Assembly: GCA_021413825.1 (NCBI GenBank)
Contig: JAIOPQ010000051.1
Span: 1 to 51,158 of the forward strand
Source of the DNA: Spirochaetia bacterium
GTDB lineage: Bacteria; Spirochaetota; Leptospiria; Leptospirales; Leptonemataceae
DNA: 51,158 nucleotides
Reading direction: 5' to 3'
The notes under the pieces are model-generated. The model made no database searches and was not told the origin of the DNA. It saw only the letters and a program-made list of their open reading frames with translations. The translations under genes were made by a program, and so were the position numbers. Each line of letters opens with the position of its first letter. Within the stretch, counting starts at the first letter, position 1. Shown piece by piece: positions 31,944 to 41,758 of the stretch.

Positions 31944-34421
31944 ATGCCGGGCGCTCAGGCAAACACTGTTTCCAGGGGTGTGGTCACATCCATACTCATA
32001 TGTACGTATGCAATTTGCGGTACAGCAATCGTTGCTATACAATTTTCAGAAGACCAAATAACAAAACGCATCCTTGACAACATACACTGGACTGTGTCAT
32101 ACATTGGTGCTGCAATGCTGGCCGCATACGGTGCATTCCACGCTCCTGCGCGGGTTCGGTCCGCGCGCATCTGCTTCGCATTTGCACTCAGCAGCTACAC
32201 AATTGGACAAATTCTTTGGGACATTCAGGTTCTTATTGATTGGAATCCATTCCCTGGCCCGTCTGATATCTTCTTTCTTGGCCTTGGTGCTGGTTGCCTA
32301 TTTGGACTCATTCTAACTTTTCGCAGCATTGAGATTCGAGAATCGCGCGATGTGCCACTCGATGCAGTTGCATTTGCAGTCACAGTCCTGGCATTCAGCC
32401 TGGCAGCATACCTTCCCCGCCGCGGGGACATGAGCAACTTGCAGCTGGCCGTGCTCATATTATATCCACTGGGGCTACTCAGTGCTGGCGCACTTGGGAT
32501 TATTCTGCCACTGAGCATGCGTCTTCGACTCAATGTGCGCTGGCTTCTTCTTATTACGACCCTCGCCATTAATGGCTGGCTCTGGATGGAATGGAATATC
32601 AGAACCCTCGACAATACGCTCCAAGACGGTGCACTCTTTAATATTACATTTTCCATTATTGCGCCATTGCTTGGGCTCGGGGCAATGGTCTGGGATCCCA
32701 TGGCGGCGTACGACAAGACGCTCGAACGCGCGTACGAAACTACACTTCGCATTCTTCCCTTGTTCCTGGTTGCATTCGCGGCCATTACGGCCGTACTGTG
32801 TTGGACAGTTCCCGGTCTCCTATTTTCCGTCCGGCTTACAATAACTGCAGCAGCCGCAATCGTCACATTACTTGCGATTCTACGCCAGAGCATCCTTTTG
32901 TCCGAACGCGACACATTGATTCTTAGCCAGGCCGCAGCGGCAGAAAATGAAAAGAAGTTCACCACGTTATTCGACAATGCAAGTGATGCAATTCTAATCA
33001 TGAACGATCGTGTTTTTCTGGACTGCAACATTAGATGCCAGGCAATGTTTCGAGCCACGCGTGATCAACTGGTAAATCATTCTCCGGTGGATTTTTCACC
33101 AGAGGTGCAACCTGACGGAACTCCTTCCACGAAAAAAGCCATATCAAAAATAACCGCCGCAATCCAGGGACAGCCCCAGCTCTTTGAATGGAGGCACATG
33201 CGCGTAGACGGTGAGCTATTCGATGCAGAGGTAAGTCTTACAAGTCTGGAGATAGGAGGAGAAATTTTTCTCCAGGCTATCGTTCGTGACGTAACAGAAC
33301 GGAGGCTTGTGGAACAACGACTGCAGGAAACGGCACAACGCCTGTCCCTTGCAACAGAAGCCGCGCGAATTGGAACATGGGACTGGAATTTTGAAACAGA
33401 CGCGCTCATCTGGGATGAGGCAAGTCAAAGAATCTATGGTTTTTCCGGCGCAAATCCTGGATTCACAATGAAGGAATGGATTGGAGCCCTCGTTCCTGAA
33501 GACCAGCACGGAGTTCGCGAAGCCTTGCAGCAAGCCATTTCCAACAATGCGCCATATCATTCTGAGTTCAGGGCGCAAATGCCGGATGGTATGGTTAAGA
33601 ATATAGAAGCGCGTGGGAAGCCCCTTTGCGATCCATCCGGTAAAGTCATACGACTGATTGGAGTCCAGCAGGATGTTTCAGCTGCGCGCGCCGCGGCCGA
33701 TGAACGGGAACGGCTCATTCGGGAACTGGAAGCAAAGAATCAGGAACTGGAACGCTTCAACTATACGGCTTCGCACGATCTGAAGAGCCCCCTTGTCACA
33801 ATCAAAGGTTTCCTTGGAATGCTTGAGCGCGACATCGCAGACAATGACACGGACAGCATAGCAGACGATATACGGCGAATCGGCTCGGCCACTGATAAAA
33901 TGAATAACTTGCTCGATGACCTGCTCGCTCTGTCGCGCGCCGGGAGACAGGCAAATCCGCCCCGTCTCGTTCCTATGCGGCGAATTGTTGATGAGACACT
34001 GGAGATACTTGAAGGAGTACTCCGGGCCAAAAATGTTCAGTTAAACTACAGCGGTGAGTTTCCCATGGTATGGGTTGACGCGCAACGCCTCAAAACCGTC
34101 TGGCAGAATCTGGTGGAGAATGCTGTAAAGTACGGTCGTGCAAATGAAACCCCACGGCTGGAAATTGGCGCAAGACCGCATGCGGACGGCTATGCGTTCT
34201 TCGTAAAAGACAACGGGGTGGGCATTGATACGCGATATCATCATCGAATCTTTGAACAATTTCATAAACTCGATAGCGGTACGGAAGGATCCGGAATTGG
34301 CCTTTCTCTGGTTCAACGTATCATTGAGGCCCATCAAGGACGCGTGTGGGTTGAATCTGAAGGTCCAGGCCTGGGGTCTACATTCTGGTTCCTTGTCCCA
34401 CGACCGCCCCTGGGGATTTGA
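31944..34421 (+). CDS. Membrane PAS-histidine kinase (SHDLK type)
   Basis: I chose the ATG at 31944; a TTG at 31803 would overlap the divergent regulator promoter and add a non-membrane head. The 825-residue protein has about nine to ten membrane spans in residues 10-320, a PAS domain (about 338-455, FTTLFDNASDAILIMND), a PAS_3-type domain (about 470-585, ATEAARIGTWDWNF), DHp with His611 in TASHDLKSPLVTIKG, and HATPase (N-box LVENAVKYG, G1 DNGVGID, G2 GSGIGLSLVQR). The SHDLKSPL box is typical of phytochrome-like kinases that use Rcp1-type partners, but no bilin domain is present. The stop overlaps the next kinase start. Confidence 0.9.
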   Translation: MPGAQANTVSRGVVTSILICTYAICGTAIVAIQFSEDQITKRILDNIHWTVSYIGAAMLAAYGAFHAPARVRSARICFAFALSSYTIGQILWDIQVLIDWNPFPGPSDIFFLGLGAGCLFGLILTFRSIEIRESRDVPLDAVAFAVTVLAFSLAAYLPRRGDMSNLQLAVLILYPLGLLSAGALGIILPLSMRLRLNVRWLLLITTLAINGWLWMEWNIRTLDNTLQDGALFNITFSIIAPLLGLGAMVWDPMAAYDKTLERAYETTLRILPLFLVAFAAITAVLCWTVPGLLFSVRLTITAAAAIVTLLAILRQSILLSERDTLILSQAAAAENEKKFTTLFDNASDAILIMNDRVFLDCNIRCQAMFRATRDQLVNHSPVDFSPEVQPDGTPSTKKAISKITAAIQGQPQLFEWRHMRVDGELFDAEVSLTSLEIGGEIFLQAIVRDVTERRLVEQRLQETAQRLSLATEAARIGTWDWNFETDALIWDEASQRIYGFSGANPGFTMKEWIGALVPEDQHGVREALQQAISNNAPYHSEFRAQMPDGMVKNIEARGKPLCDPSGKVIRLIGVQQDVSAARAAADERERLIRELEAKNQELERFNYTASHDLKSPLVTIKGFLGMLERDIADNDTDSIADDIRRIGSATDKMNNLLDDLLALSRAGRQANPPRLVPMRRIVDETLEILEGVLRAKNVQLNYSGEFPMVWVDAQRLKTVWQNLVENAVKYGRANETPRLEIGARPHADGYAFFVKDNGVGIDTRYHHRIFEQFHKLDSGTEGSGIGLSLVQRIIEAHQGRVWVESEGPGLGSTFWFLVPRPPLGI

Positions 34422-36898
34422 TTTTGATTTCAACGGAGGGCATCATCTTTCTTTTGCCCAATCTGTTTTCGATTGGCCTTGCAATACTCCTTCTTTTTAG
34501 AGTCCGCGACCTATTCGACCTGAACGGCAGACCCGCATTGATGTGGACGCTGGCTTTTGAGATCCTCTGGATGTCGGGTAACGTCTGCAAACTTGTTTCA
34601 CAGGACATCTCGACAAAACTGTTTTGGGACAATTTTGAATTCCTTGCAACGTGCGCCTGGCCTATGTCAACTCTGGCATTCGCATTGCAATATTGCAGGC
34701 TAAGATTTCCAATCATACTCTGGGCGTTTCTATGGATCCTGCCCGGTTCAATTATGGCCCTGGCCATTGGAGATCACTGGCTGGGCTATCTCCATCCAAA
34801 CGCCCATGTTGTAAACGGAACTCCTTTTGGCGCCCTGTATTACGACTTTCATCCTATTCTGCAAATAGCTTTTGCACAGATACTGCTACAGGTTGCGATT
34901 GCGGCCATTTTAATCGTCGCCCGGGTCTTCTTTTTGACGGCTAATCAACGTGTTCAGGCCCTTGTGCTCGCAGCTGGAATTGTTGTTCCGTTCCTCGGAA
35001 GTCTCTTCACCATTCTTGGGATTCAAATCACGGAACACAGGGACACATCTCACTGGTCGTTTGCAATTGGGAATTTTCTAATTTATGTGGCGCTTTCAAG
35101 ATTTGATTTCGCCCGTGAGGTGCGCTTCTCTACTCTCTTCAACAATGCAAGTGACGCAATCTTCCTGATGAACGGCTCCGTCATCGTAGATTGCAACATC
35201 AAAAGCCAGGCAATGTTTAGCCGCAGTAAAGACGCTCTGGTTGGATCCTCGCTGGTTGCCTTATCGCCGGATGTCCAAGGACAGGGCATTCGGTCTGACA
35301 CTGCCATGCATGAGCGAATTGAAGCCGCCTGCACAAACGAGCCACAGTTCTTTGGTTGGAGATTTGTTAGGTCAACGGGAGAAGTGTTTGAAACGGAGAT
35401 TAGCCTCACGGCAATCAATGTCGGTGGCGATGTGTGTTTGCAAGCATTTGTCCGGGATATTACCGAAAGACAGCGGCAATCTGAACAACTTGAACTCTTC
35501 ACGCGACTGGCATCTGACTATGTCTATTTTGCCGACCTAACCCAGACCCTTTTAGAGCCGCAGATCGTTGCCGGGTCGTTTGAGCGCGTAACGGGCTACA
35601 CTCTGGAACAAATCCGCGACCTGGGAGGTTGGTTGCAAATCATTCATGAAGAGGATCGATCGGCGACAATGGCCGTAGTCGGGCCAATCATGCGCGGTGA
35701 AAAAATAACGAGCGAGTACCGCATTCGCAAACCAGGCGGTGAATTGCGCTGGCTACAGGATAAGATAATTCCAATACGCGGTCCGGAAGGTCAGGTAACC
35801 TCGCTCATGGGAGGTGTCCAGGACATCACGGAAAAAAAAGAGGCAGAAGCAAAACTGCGACAGAGCGAGGCGCGATTCAAAGTGGTCATGCAAAATGCGC
35901 AGGCAATTATTTTCGTCCTGAATCCGGATGGCATCTTCTTGCTCTCAGAGGGGCTGGCCTTAGAATCTATTGGCTTAGCGCCTGGTGAAGTCGTGGGTAA
36001 GTCTGCATTCGATCTATTCAAGGAGAATGATGCTGTAATCAATCAGATATCCAACGCGCTCAGCGGCAAAGAATCGCATGGTGTGACATCCGTTAATGGA
36101 CGATTCTTTGAGACCGTCTATTCGCCGTTTCGCGATGAGAACGATTCCCTGGCCGGTGTGATTGGGGTTTCAACAGACATCAGCGAAAAGATTCTACAAC
36201 AGGAAGAACTGCAACGGAAGAATGCAGAACTTGAACGATTCACTTACACAGTTTCGCATGACCTAAAGAGTCCCTTGATCACGATAAGAGGATTCGCCGG
36301 TAACATTCTAAGCGATCTTGAAGACGGAACTACAGAAAACATTAAGAGCGATCTGACGCGCATTCTGGTCGCTGCTGATAAAATGCGATCCCTGCTAGAA
36401 GATCTCCTTCACCTTTCGCGGATTGGCCGCAAAGTGAATCCTCCAACGATCGTGGATTTAGGGGAAGCCGTTCAGGAAGTGCTGGATTTGCTTGCCGGTC
36501 CAATTTCCCTCAAGCAAGTCCAGGTCTCAGTCGAACCTGACATGCCCCAGGTCTTCATGGATAAGAGGCGTCTAGTCGAGCTAATTCAAAACCTCCTTGA
36601 AAACGCGATCAAGTATATGGGTGACACAAGCTCTCCAAGAATCGAAATCCAAACAAAACTGGAAAAGGAATTTGTAACGCTCTCAGTCAAGGACAATGGA
36701 ATGGGAATCGCGCCGGAGTATCAGGAACTTATATTTGGTCTTTTCAATAAGCTTAACATTGAATCAGAAGGAACGGGCATTGGACTGGCTCTCGTCAGGA
36801 GAATTGTAGAGTTGTATGGCGGCAGGATCACTGTGGAATCGGCCGGCGCTGGACTTGGTACCACATTCTATTGTACTTTACCGCGGCCCGTGCACTGA
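34418..36898 (+). CDS. Membrane triple-PAS histidine kinase (tandem paralogue)
   Basis: The start is a TTG at 34418 that overlaps the previous TGA (TTGA), with GGGGA upstream; no nearby ATG fits as well. The 826-residue protein has an N-terminal seven-helix region (about 5-215) of the histidine-kinase 7TM type and a first PAS (about 225-350, FSTLFNNASDAIFLMNGS). Two more PAS domains follow (about 360-480 and 485-590), then DHp with His614 in TVSHDLKSPLITIRG, and HATPase with LLENAIKYM and GTGIGLALVRRI. The first PAS and the DHp-ATPase match the preceding kinase closely, while the membrane part differs. It probably uses the same Rcp1-type receivers. Confidence 0.9.
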   Translation: MILISTEGIIFLLPNLFSIGLAILLLFRVRDLFDLNGRPALMWTLAFEILWMSGNVCKLVSQDISTKLFWDNFEFLATCAWPMSTLAFALQYCRLRFPIILWAFLWILPGSIMALAIGDHWLGYLHPNAHVVNGTPFGALYYDFHPILQIAFAQILLQVAIAAILIVARVFFLTANQRVQALVLAAGIVVPFLGSLFTILGIQITEHRDTSHWSFAIGNFLIYVALSRFDFAREVRFSTLFNNASDAIFLMNGSVIVDCNIKSQAMFSRSKDALVGSSLVALSPDVQGQGIRSDTAMHERIEAACTNEPQFFGWRFVRSTGEVFETEISLTAINVGGDVCLQAFVRDITERQRQSEQLELFTRLASDYVYFADLTQTLLEPQIVAGSFERVTGYTLEQIRDLGGWLQIIHEEDRSATMAVVGPIMRGEKITSEYRIRKPGGELRWLQDKIIPIRGPEGQVTSLMGGVQDITEKKEAEAKLRQSEARFKVVMQNAQAIIFVLNPDGIFLLSEGLALESIGLAPGEVVGKSAFDLFKENDAVINQISNALSGKESHGVTSVNGRFFETVYSPFRDENDSLAGVIGVSTDISEKILQQEELQRKNAELERFTYTVSHDLKSPLITIRGFAGNILSDLEDGTTENIKSDLTRILVAADKMRSLLEDLLHLSRIGRKVNPPTIVDLGEAVQEVLDLLAGPISLKQVQVSVEPDMPQVFMDKRRLVELIQNLLENAIKYMGDTSSPRIEIQTKLEKEFVTLSVKDNGMGIAPEYQELIFGLFNKLNIESEGTGIGLALVRRIVELYGGRITVESAGAGLGTTFYCTLPRPVH

Positions 36899-36913
36899 CC
36901 TTTTCGACCATTC

Positions 36914-37375
36914 ATGCTGACGTTCGAACACAGTTCACTTTTGAACACCACGCCCACAGTTTTGAAGGAACACAGTAGTCGAATAGCCGGAGTAAATCGT
37001 GAAATGTTTCCGATAGCCCGCATGACTGTTCCTGCCGAATACGCAAGCATGGATCTCTCGCAGGCACAACCTGGCAAAAAGTTGTTTAGAAGTTGGATTC
37101 TATTCCTTGGTTTTATCCCTATTGACTATGATGATATTACTTTCACAGACATATTCCCGGATGGTGGATTTCAGGAATCCTCGACTATGGCTACCAACCG
37201 CATCTGGAAACACAGACGAGCCATTGTCCTGGAACAATCTGGCACCCGGCTAACAGACCTGATCCAATATGAACCCAGGATCTACCTTCTGGGCCTACTA
37301 ATGTTTCCAATATATCGCCTGACGTTTGCTCTTCGGCATTTTAACCTCAAGAGAATTTTCAAAACATCGCGATGA
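36914..37375 (+). CDS. Conserved hypothetical protein, SRPBCC-like
   Basis: The 153-residue protein has no signal peptide. It begins MLTFEHSSLLNTTPTVLKEH and contains LFRSWILFLGFIPIDYDDIT and WKHRRAIVLEQSGTRLTDLI, with strand-turn pattern close to START/SRPBCC lipid-binding proteins (inferred from pattern only). A hydrophobic segment near 125-140 (YLLGLLMFPIYRLTFAL) could touch a membrane. I know related hypothetical proteins but no function. It lies 15 bases after the kinase and overlaps the acyltransferase by ATGA, so it is likely made with it. It may handle a lipid linked to that enzyme. Confidence 0.75.
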   Translation: MLTFEHSSLLNTTPTVLKEHSSRIAGVNREMFPIARMTVPAEYASMDLSQAQPGKKLFRSWILFLGFIPIDYDDITFTDIFPDGGFQESSTMATNRIWKHRRAIVLEQSGTRLTDLIQYEPRIYLLGLLMFPIYRLTFALRHFNLKRIFKTSR

Positions 37376-39438
37376 AATTTCGGCCGGAAATCCAGGGCCT
37401 TCGAGCTCTTGCAATACTCCTGGTATTGTTCTTTCATATCTGGCCAGAAATGCTTCCGGGCGGATTCGTCGGTGTGGATGTGTTTTTCGTTCTATCCGGT
37501 TTCCTGATAACTTCTATTCTCTTGCGTGAGGCTGATTCTGGCTCAATTGATCTGGCTGCTTTCTGGGCCAGACGGATTCGGCGTCTGCTTCCAGCGGCGA
37601 CGGTCGTTCTACTGACGGTTTTTTCTGCTGCGCTGTTTCTGTTACCTACGTCGCATTTACAACGCACATGCGATCAGATTCTGGCTTCTGCCCTCTATAT
37701 GCAGAATTGGATGCTTGCGGCTCAATCCACTAACTACCTGGCGCGCAGTGAGGTTCCAACGGCAGTTCAACATTTCTGGTCTCTTTCAATTGAAGAGCAG
37801 TTCTATTTCTTTTGGCCTGTCCTGGTTTTTATGGCCTGCAAATTTGCGGACAGAAATCAATCCCGCAGGATTTCCCACAGACTTACAGTTGGCGCTGTTT
37901 CTTCAGTCATCTTAATTCTGTCGTTTGGTGCTGCAGTTATGCGCACGTCGGTTGCAGATCCTTCTGCATACTTTACAACAACGACTCGGGCCTGGGAACT
38001 GGCGCTGGGAGCACTGTTTGCCACCATTCCAGCCATTCCCGGATGGTCTAAATCAATCGCTTCATGGACGGGTTTGATTGGAATCTGTGCAAGCTCTTAC
38101 CTGGCGCGGGGTGAAACTCAGTTTCCTGGTTGGATTGCACTTGTGCCTACCCTCAGTACGGGCCTGGTACTTCTGGGCCAGGCCAGGCACTGGTCGCTTG
38201 CTCCGCTTTCATCAGCACCCGCCAGGTGGCTGGGTGATATTTCCTACGCGCTCTATCTCTGGCACTGGCCTGTTTTGATCTTCGTTCGGCCCCTGTTTGC
38301 ACAATTTTATGGAACGTTAGACGGCATCTTCTGTCTGACAGTGTCTTTCGTACTTGCAATCTTCACACATATGGCGATCGAAAATCCTTTCCGCGCCAGA
38401 CCCAATACAATGCCGCAGACGTGGCCTGCCTATCTGGCTGGCCTGATTCTAATCGCGCTCGTAGTTAATCCTGCAGTTGGCGTGAGCTACCATTTCCGCC
38501 AGATTTCAGTAACAAATATTCAACCGGAATTCAAGTTGAATGATCCTGATTATCCTGGCGCGACTATTCTGAACCCGGCAAGCGGGGCACATCCCCGGCC
38601 TGGCTTACCCGTTCGACCAGATCCGTCAACTGCGCGGAGCGATTGGCCACGTCTGTACAACGACGGATGTGATTTACGTCAATTAGCCGGTGCGCAATTC
38701 TGTGAGTATGGAAATCCTCAGAGTAACACAACCGTTATTCTCACCGGTGATTCCCATGCGGCCCAGTATCTGCCCGCGCTTGAGCTACTTGCTGCCTATC
38801 ATGACTGGAATTTGCGTGTCCTTACCAGATCTGCCTGCTCTTTGAACGACACACCGGTGCGGCGCGGTGGAATCATTCTTGAGGATTGCGAAACCTGGAA
38901 AAAGCGGGCCACAGAACTCATACTGTCCAGCGACCCGGACATTGTTATAACGTCAGGCGGCCTTCCGGTAATATACAGCGAGGTCTACCAGTTGGCAGAA
39001 ATTAGCGAACAGATAGCCGGGTATCGACGCGTCTGGCAGCAAATGATCGACCATTCAATTCCAATAACTGTCATTAGAGACAACCCCAGGCCAGGGCAGG
39101 ATGTACCTGCCTGTGCGTCCACGTACCCTGGGGATCCGATCGCATGCAGCAAGACAAGAACCGACATTCTAGACCGATGGGAAGATCCAATTTCTATGGC
39201 TGCAAACGGCCTTTCTGGAGTCCAGCTACTCGACCTTTCCAATCAATTCTGCCAGGGCGAAAGTTGTCCGATCGTAATTGGAAATGTACTGGTTTACCGT
39301 GACGGAGATCATCTAACAGCCAGTTACGTGAAAACACTTGCTCCGGTCCTCGAGAAATCAATCCTGCAAACCTTGAACTCTGAATCCAGACCTCAGCACA
39401 AGGCAGCCAGGAGAAAAGCACCAATTCGCCAGGGCTGA
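37372..39438 (+). CDS. OafA/YrhL-type acyltransferase with SGNH domain
   Basis: The 688-residue protein has a membrane acyltransferase_3 domain with about ten spans (residues 1-375; PEIQGLRALAILLVLFFHIW with catalytic His, and DVFFVLSGFLITSILL). A C-terminal SGNH/GDSL-like domain follows (about 430-665, Ser461 in LTGDSHAAQYLP and the closing pair Asp644-His647 in DGDHLT). The two-part layout is that of O-antigen and peptidoglycan O-acetyltransferases such as OafA. It should move an acyl group across the membrane to a surface polysaccharide. The specific target is unknown. It overlaps the SRPBCC-like gene by ATGA and closes the kinase-led transcript. Confidence 0.93.
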   Translation: MKFRPEIQGLRALAILLVLFFHIWPEMLPGGFVGVDVFFVLSGFLITSILLREADSGSIDLAAFWARRIRRLLPAATVVLLTVFSAALFLLPTSHLQRTCDQILASALYMQNWMLAAQSTNYLARSEVPTAVQHFWSLSIEEQFYFFWPVLVFMACKFADRNQSRRISHRLTVGAVSSVILILSFGAAVMRTSVADPSAYFTTTTRAWELALGALFATIPAIPGWSKSIASWTGLIGICASSYLARGETQFPGWIALVPTLSTGLVLLGQARHWSLAPLSSAPARWLGDISYALYLWHWPVLIFVRPLFAQFYGTLDGIFCLTVSFVLAIFTHMAIENPFRARPNTMPQTWPAYLAGLILIALVVNPAVGVSYHFRQISVTNIQPEFKLNDPDYPGATILNPASGAHPRPGLPVRPDPSTARSDWPRLYNDGCDLRQLAGAQFCEYGNPQSNTTVILTGDSHAAQYLPALELLAAYHDWNLRVLTRSACSLNDTPVRRGGIILEDCETWKKRATELILSSDPDIVITSGGLPVIYSEVYQLAEISEQIAGYRRVWQQMIDHSIPITVIRDNPRPGQDVPACASTYPGDPIACSKTRTDILDRWEDPISMAANGLSGVQLLDLSNQFCQGESCPIVIGNVLVYRDGDHLTASYVKTLAPVLEKSILQTLNSESRPQHKAARRKAPIRQG

Positions 39439-39488
39439 CGCGCACTGCAGCACGGTCACGCCAGCTCTGGCCTGGACCATTGGACTTG

Positions 39489-41642
39489 CTACCGCACCTC
39501 TTCCCCCGGATGATAGGTTGATTCCGTGCGGAGGTTTAGCTCTGCTGGAGTCCGCACAGTGGGCTTCAGCAGGCGCGACAGAAACATAGGCGCCTGATCG
39601 TTAAAATGCTTTGATTCTGGATGCGTCGAATTTCCAAATTGATGAATGGAGTAGGACTCCGTTTTTCCTGGCTTGAACCGGACGACAAGCACGTAGGAAT
39701 CACCAGCAGCACCGACTAGATGACCGTCCTTTTCAACCGAATGGGCTGCATTCATTACATCGGGTCCCCCGTATAAAGGTGCATCCAGCAATCCATGACG
39801 CATACGCTGAAGTTGACCCAGCGGAACGTCGATTCGCCCAAAGTTCTTTTTTAAAAACGAAATCGCTTCGCGCAAAGCCTGGGTCTTGTCTGGAAGGGAG
39901 CCGCGCTCCATATCAGTTGTCTTCCAGATGGGCCTGTAGGTCAGAATAGCAAGCGACGCACCTGGGGAATCATCAGCCATTCCGTTCCAATTCTTGAGCA
40001 GACTCAATGCCTGCTCCTCTTCTGAATTCACGGGTTTAAATTCATTCAGCAAGGGATTGATCGCAAAACGGAACATTGGTCCGTCCTTTGAGTATGCGCG
40101 ATCCCATTTCATGCGGAGAAAATCCTGGAACGAGAACTTGTTTGTATTTCCAAGTATCTCAATCGAACGCACGGCACGATTGGTCATACGATCTTCTATT
40201 CCAGCCGTTTCAGGAAACTTTCGCGCATCGGGATTTCCAGGGCCCTTAGTGGTTTTAAACGGAGTAGAGTTGCAATTCTGAATAAACCCGGAAGGCGGAT
40301 TCTCCACCGTTGGGAGCTGTTCAAATGGCAAATATGAATCCCAGAGCGCGGCCGCCTTATCGCCGGGTAGGACCGTACGATAGTTGAATCCTGCGTTCCG
40401 TTTGGGCAACAGTGCGTTGTATATGTAGAATATGTTTTTTGAATCAGCGTATACTGTGTTGAACATGGGAAGCCCTTGCATATGCATTGCTTTTTTCCAG
40501 TCCGTCAGATTCTTTGCTTTGTTCATGCGATACCATTGCTCTGCCGCAAATATCATTCGATCGATCCCGGCCACTCTTACTGCATAGTAGTTTCCTCCTC
40601 CCTCAAGGACTGGCCCGTGAACGGATTCTAAAGTTTCTTTAGGAAATGGAACCACAAAAAATCCGGTGTCAATGCGAATTGGATCATTACGTTTAACCAG
40701 ATCTTTCCAATCATTTTCAAAACGATATTGCCCAGGATGGGCTGCGTCCATTTCCAGTTTGTAAACGTCTACCAGGTCCGGATAATTTACTGTGTGGGCC
40801 CAGCCTAGATACTCGTTGTGTCCGTGTAGAATTGTGGGTGCGCCTGGAAACGTCCCGCCTGTCATGTTCCAGCCCTCTTCTGAAACGATTTGCGCTTCAT
40901 ACCAGGCTACAGGTCCTTCCCAGGGTTGATGAGAATTTACGTTTAGATAAACAGAGCCGTCTTCCGTGCGCGATCCAGCAAGCGCGTGCGAATTGGATCC
41001 GGTTGGCAGATCGTCTCGGGAATCTTTTGAAGCAACTGGATTGTCCAGGGGTTGGCCCACTTTGAGCTCGCTGCCGGAGGCGATTTTTTTCATGGCCGCA
41101 TCCGCTCCCACGAAGAGAGGAATTTTGTGAATGAAGCCACGCGCAACGTCCTTGCCTTCTGCAGGAAAGAACCGACCATCTGCCTCGTCTGGATGTGTGC
41201 TTGCATAATAGTTTAGACCGGCAGCATATCCGTCGACCACTCCTCGGAATTCAGGACTTAATTTTTCATAATTTTCATCTGCACGTTCGCGAATGCGAAA
41301 GAGCCGTACGTAGTAATCGTTTATGATTGCTTCTTTTGAAAACACGAGCATGGCCAACTCTCCGCGTGCCGCAACCATGGCTCCTTGAATGAATTTAAAA
41401 TCATCCTGACTGTGCGCATACGCAAGGCCAAACGCTGCATCTGCATCGCTCTTGCCGAATATGTGTGGCACACCCCATTCATCGCGGACAATGCGAACCC
41501 GCTTGGCCTGCTCTATCATCGCCGGTGTAGGCGGGCTAATCTGCCTGATTATGCGCTTGCGGACAAAATACCATCCATAAGCTACCAATAATATAGGAAC
41601 TACAAACTTGAGAATGCGTAAAACGCGTTTGATAAACGTCAT
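39489..41642 (-). CDS. Penicillin acylase family N-terminal-nucleophile hydrolase
   Basis: The 717-residue precursor has an N-terminal membrane segment (about 10-24, signal anchor or signal peptide) and the alpha-chain start VRIVRDEWGVPHIFGKSDADAA. It self-cleaves before Ser216 in PTGSNSHALAGSRT, which becomes the beta-chain nucleophile; the Asn-rich oxyanion side (NSHQPWEGP, TFPGAPTILHGHNEYLGWAHT) is intact. Relatives include penicillin G acylase and quorum-quenching acyl-homoserine-lactone acylases; which amide is cut here cannot be read from sequence. The His-rich C-terminus (HPESKHFNDQAP) matches the family. It is a stand-alone gene with its own promoter candidate. Confidence 0.93.
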   Translation of the reverse strand: MTFIKRVLRILKFVVPILLVAYGWYFVRKRIIRQISPPTPAMIEQAKRVRIVRDEWGVPHIFGKSDADAAFGLAYAHSQDDFKFIQGAMVAARGELAMLVFSKEAIINDYYVRLFRIRERADENYEKLSPEFRGVVDGYAAGLNYYASTHPDEADGRFFPAEGKDVARGFIHKIPLFVGADAAMKKIASGSELKVGQPLDNPVASKDSRDDLPTGSNSHALAGSRTEDGSVYLNVNSHQPWEGPVAWYEAQIVSEEGWNMTGGTFPGAPTILHGHNEYLGWAHTVNYPDLVDVYKLEMDAAHPGQYRFENDWKDLVKRNDPIRIDTGFFVVPFPKETLESVHGPVLEGGGNYYAVRVAGIDRMIFAAEQWYRMNKAKNLTDWKKAMHMQGLPMFNTVYADSKNIFYIYNALLPKRNAGFNYRTVLPGDKAAALWDSYLPFEQLPTVENPPSGFIQNCNSTPFKTTKGPGNPDARKFPETAGIEDRMTNRAVRSIEILGNTNKFSFQDFLRMKWDRAYSKDGPMFRFAINPLLNEFKPVNSEEEQALSLLKNWNGMADDSPGASLAILTYRPIWKTTDMERGSLPDKTQALREAISFLKKNFGRIDVPLGQLQRMRHGLLDAPLYGGPDVMNAAHSVEKDGHLVGAAGDSYVLVVRFKPGKTESYSIHQFGNSTHPESKHFNDQAPMFLSRLLKPTVRTPAELNLRTESTYHPGEEVR

Positions 41643-41647
41643 GACTG

Positions 41648-41676
41648 AAATAATTAGGAGTCCAAAGGATTGTCAA
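41648..41676 (-). promoter_or_regulatory. Promoter candidate of the acylase gene
   Basis: On the minus strand a perfect TTGACA lies at 41676-41671 and TTATTT 17 bases on, at 41653-41648. The start point would fall on the ATG itself, so the mRNA could be leaderless, or the true -10 may sit slightly further away (AATTAT). No good ribosome site is seen before the ATG. Confidence 0.4.
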
Positions 41677-41758
41677 CCCTTGCGTTTACCGGAGCAATGA
41701 GAATAACGTTTGCCAACGCAAGTGGGCCTGATAGAGCTTGCGCAGCCGGAGAAATCAT

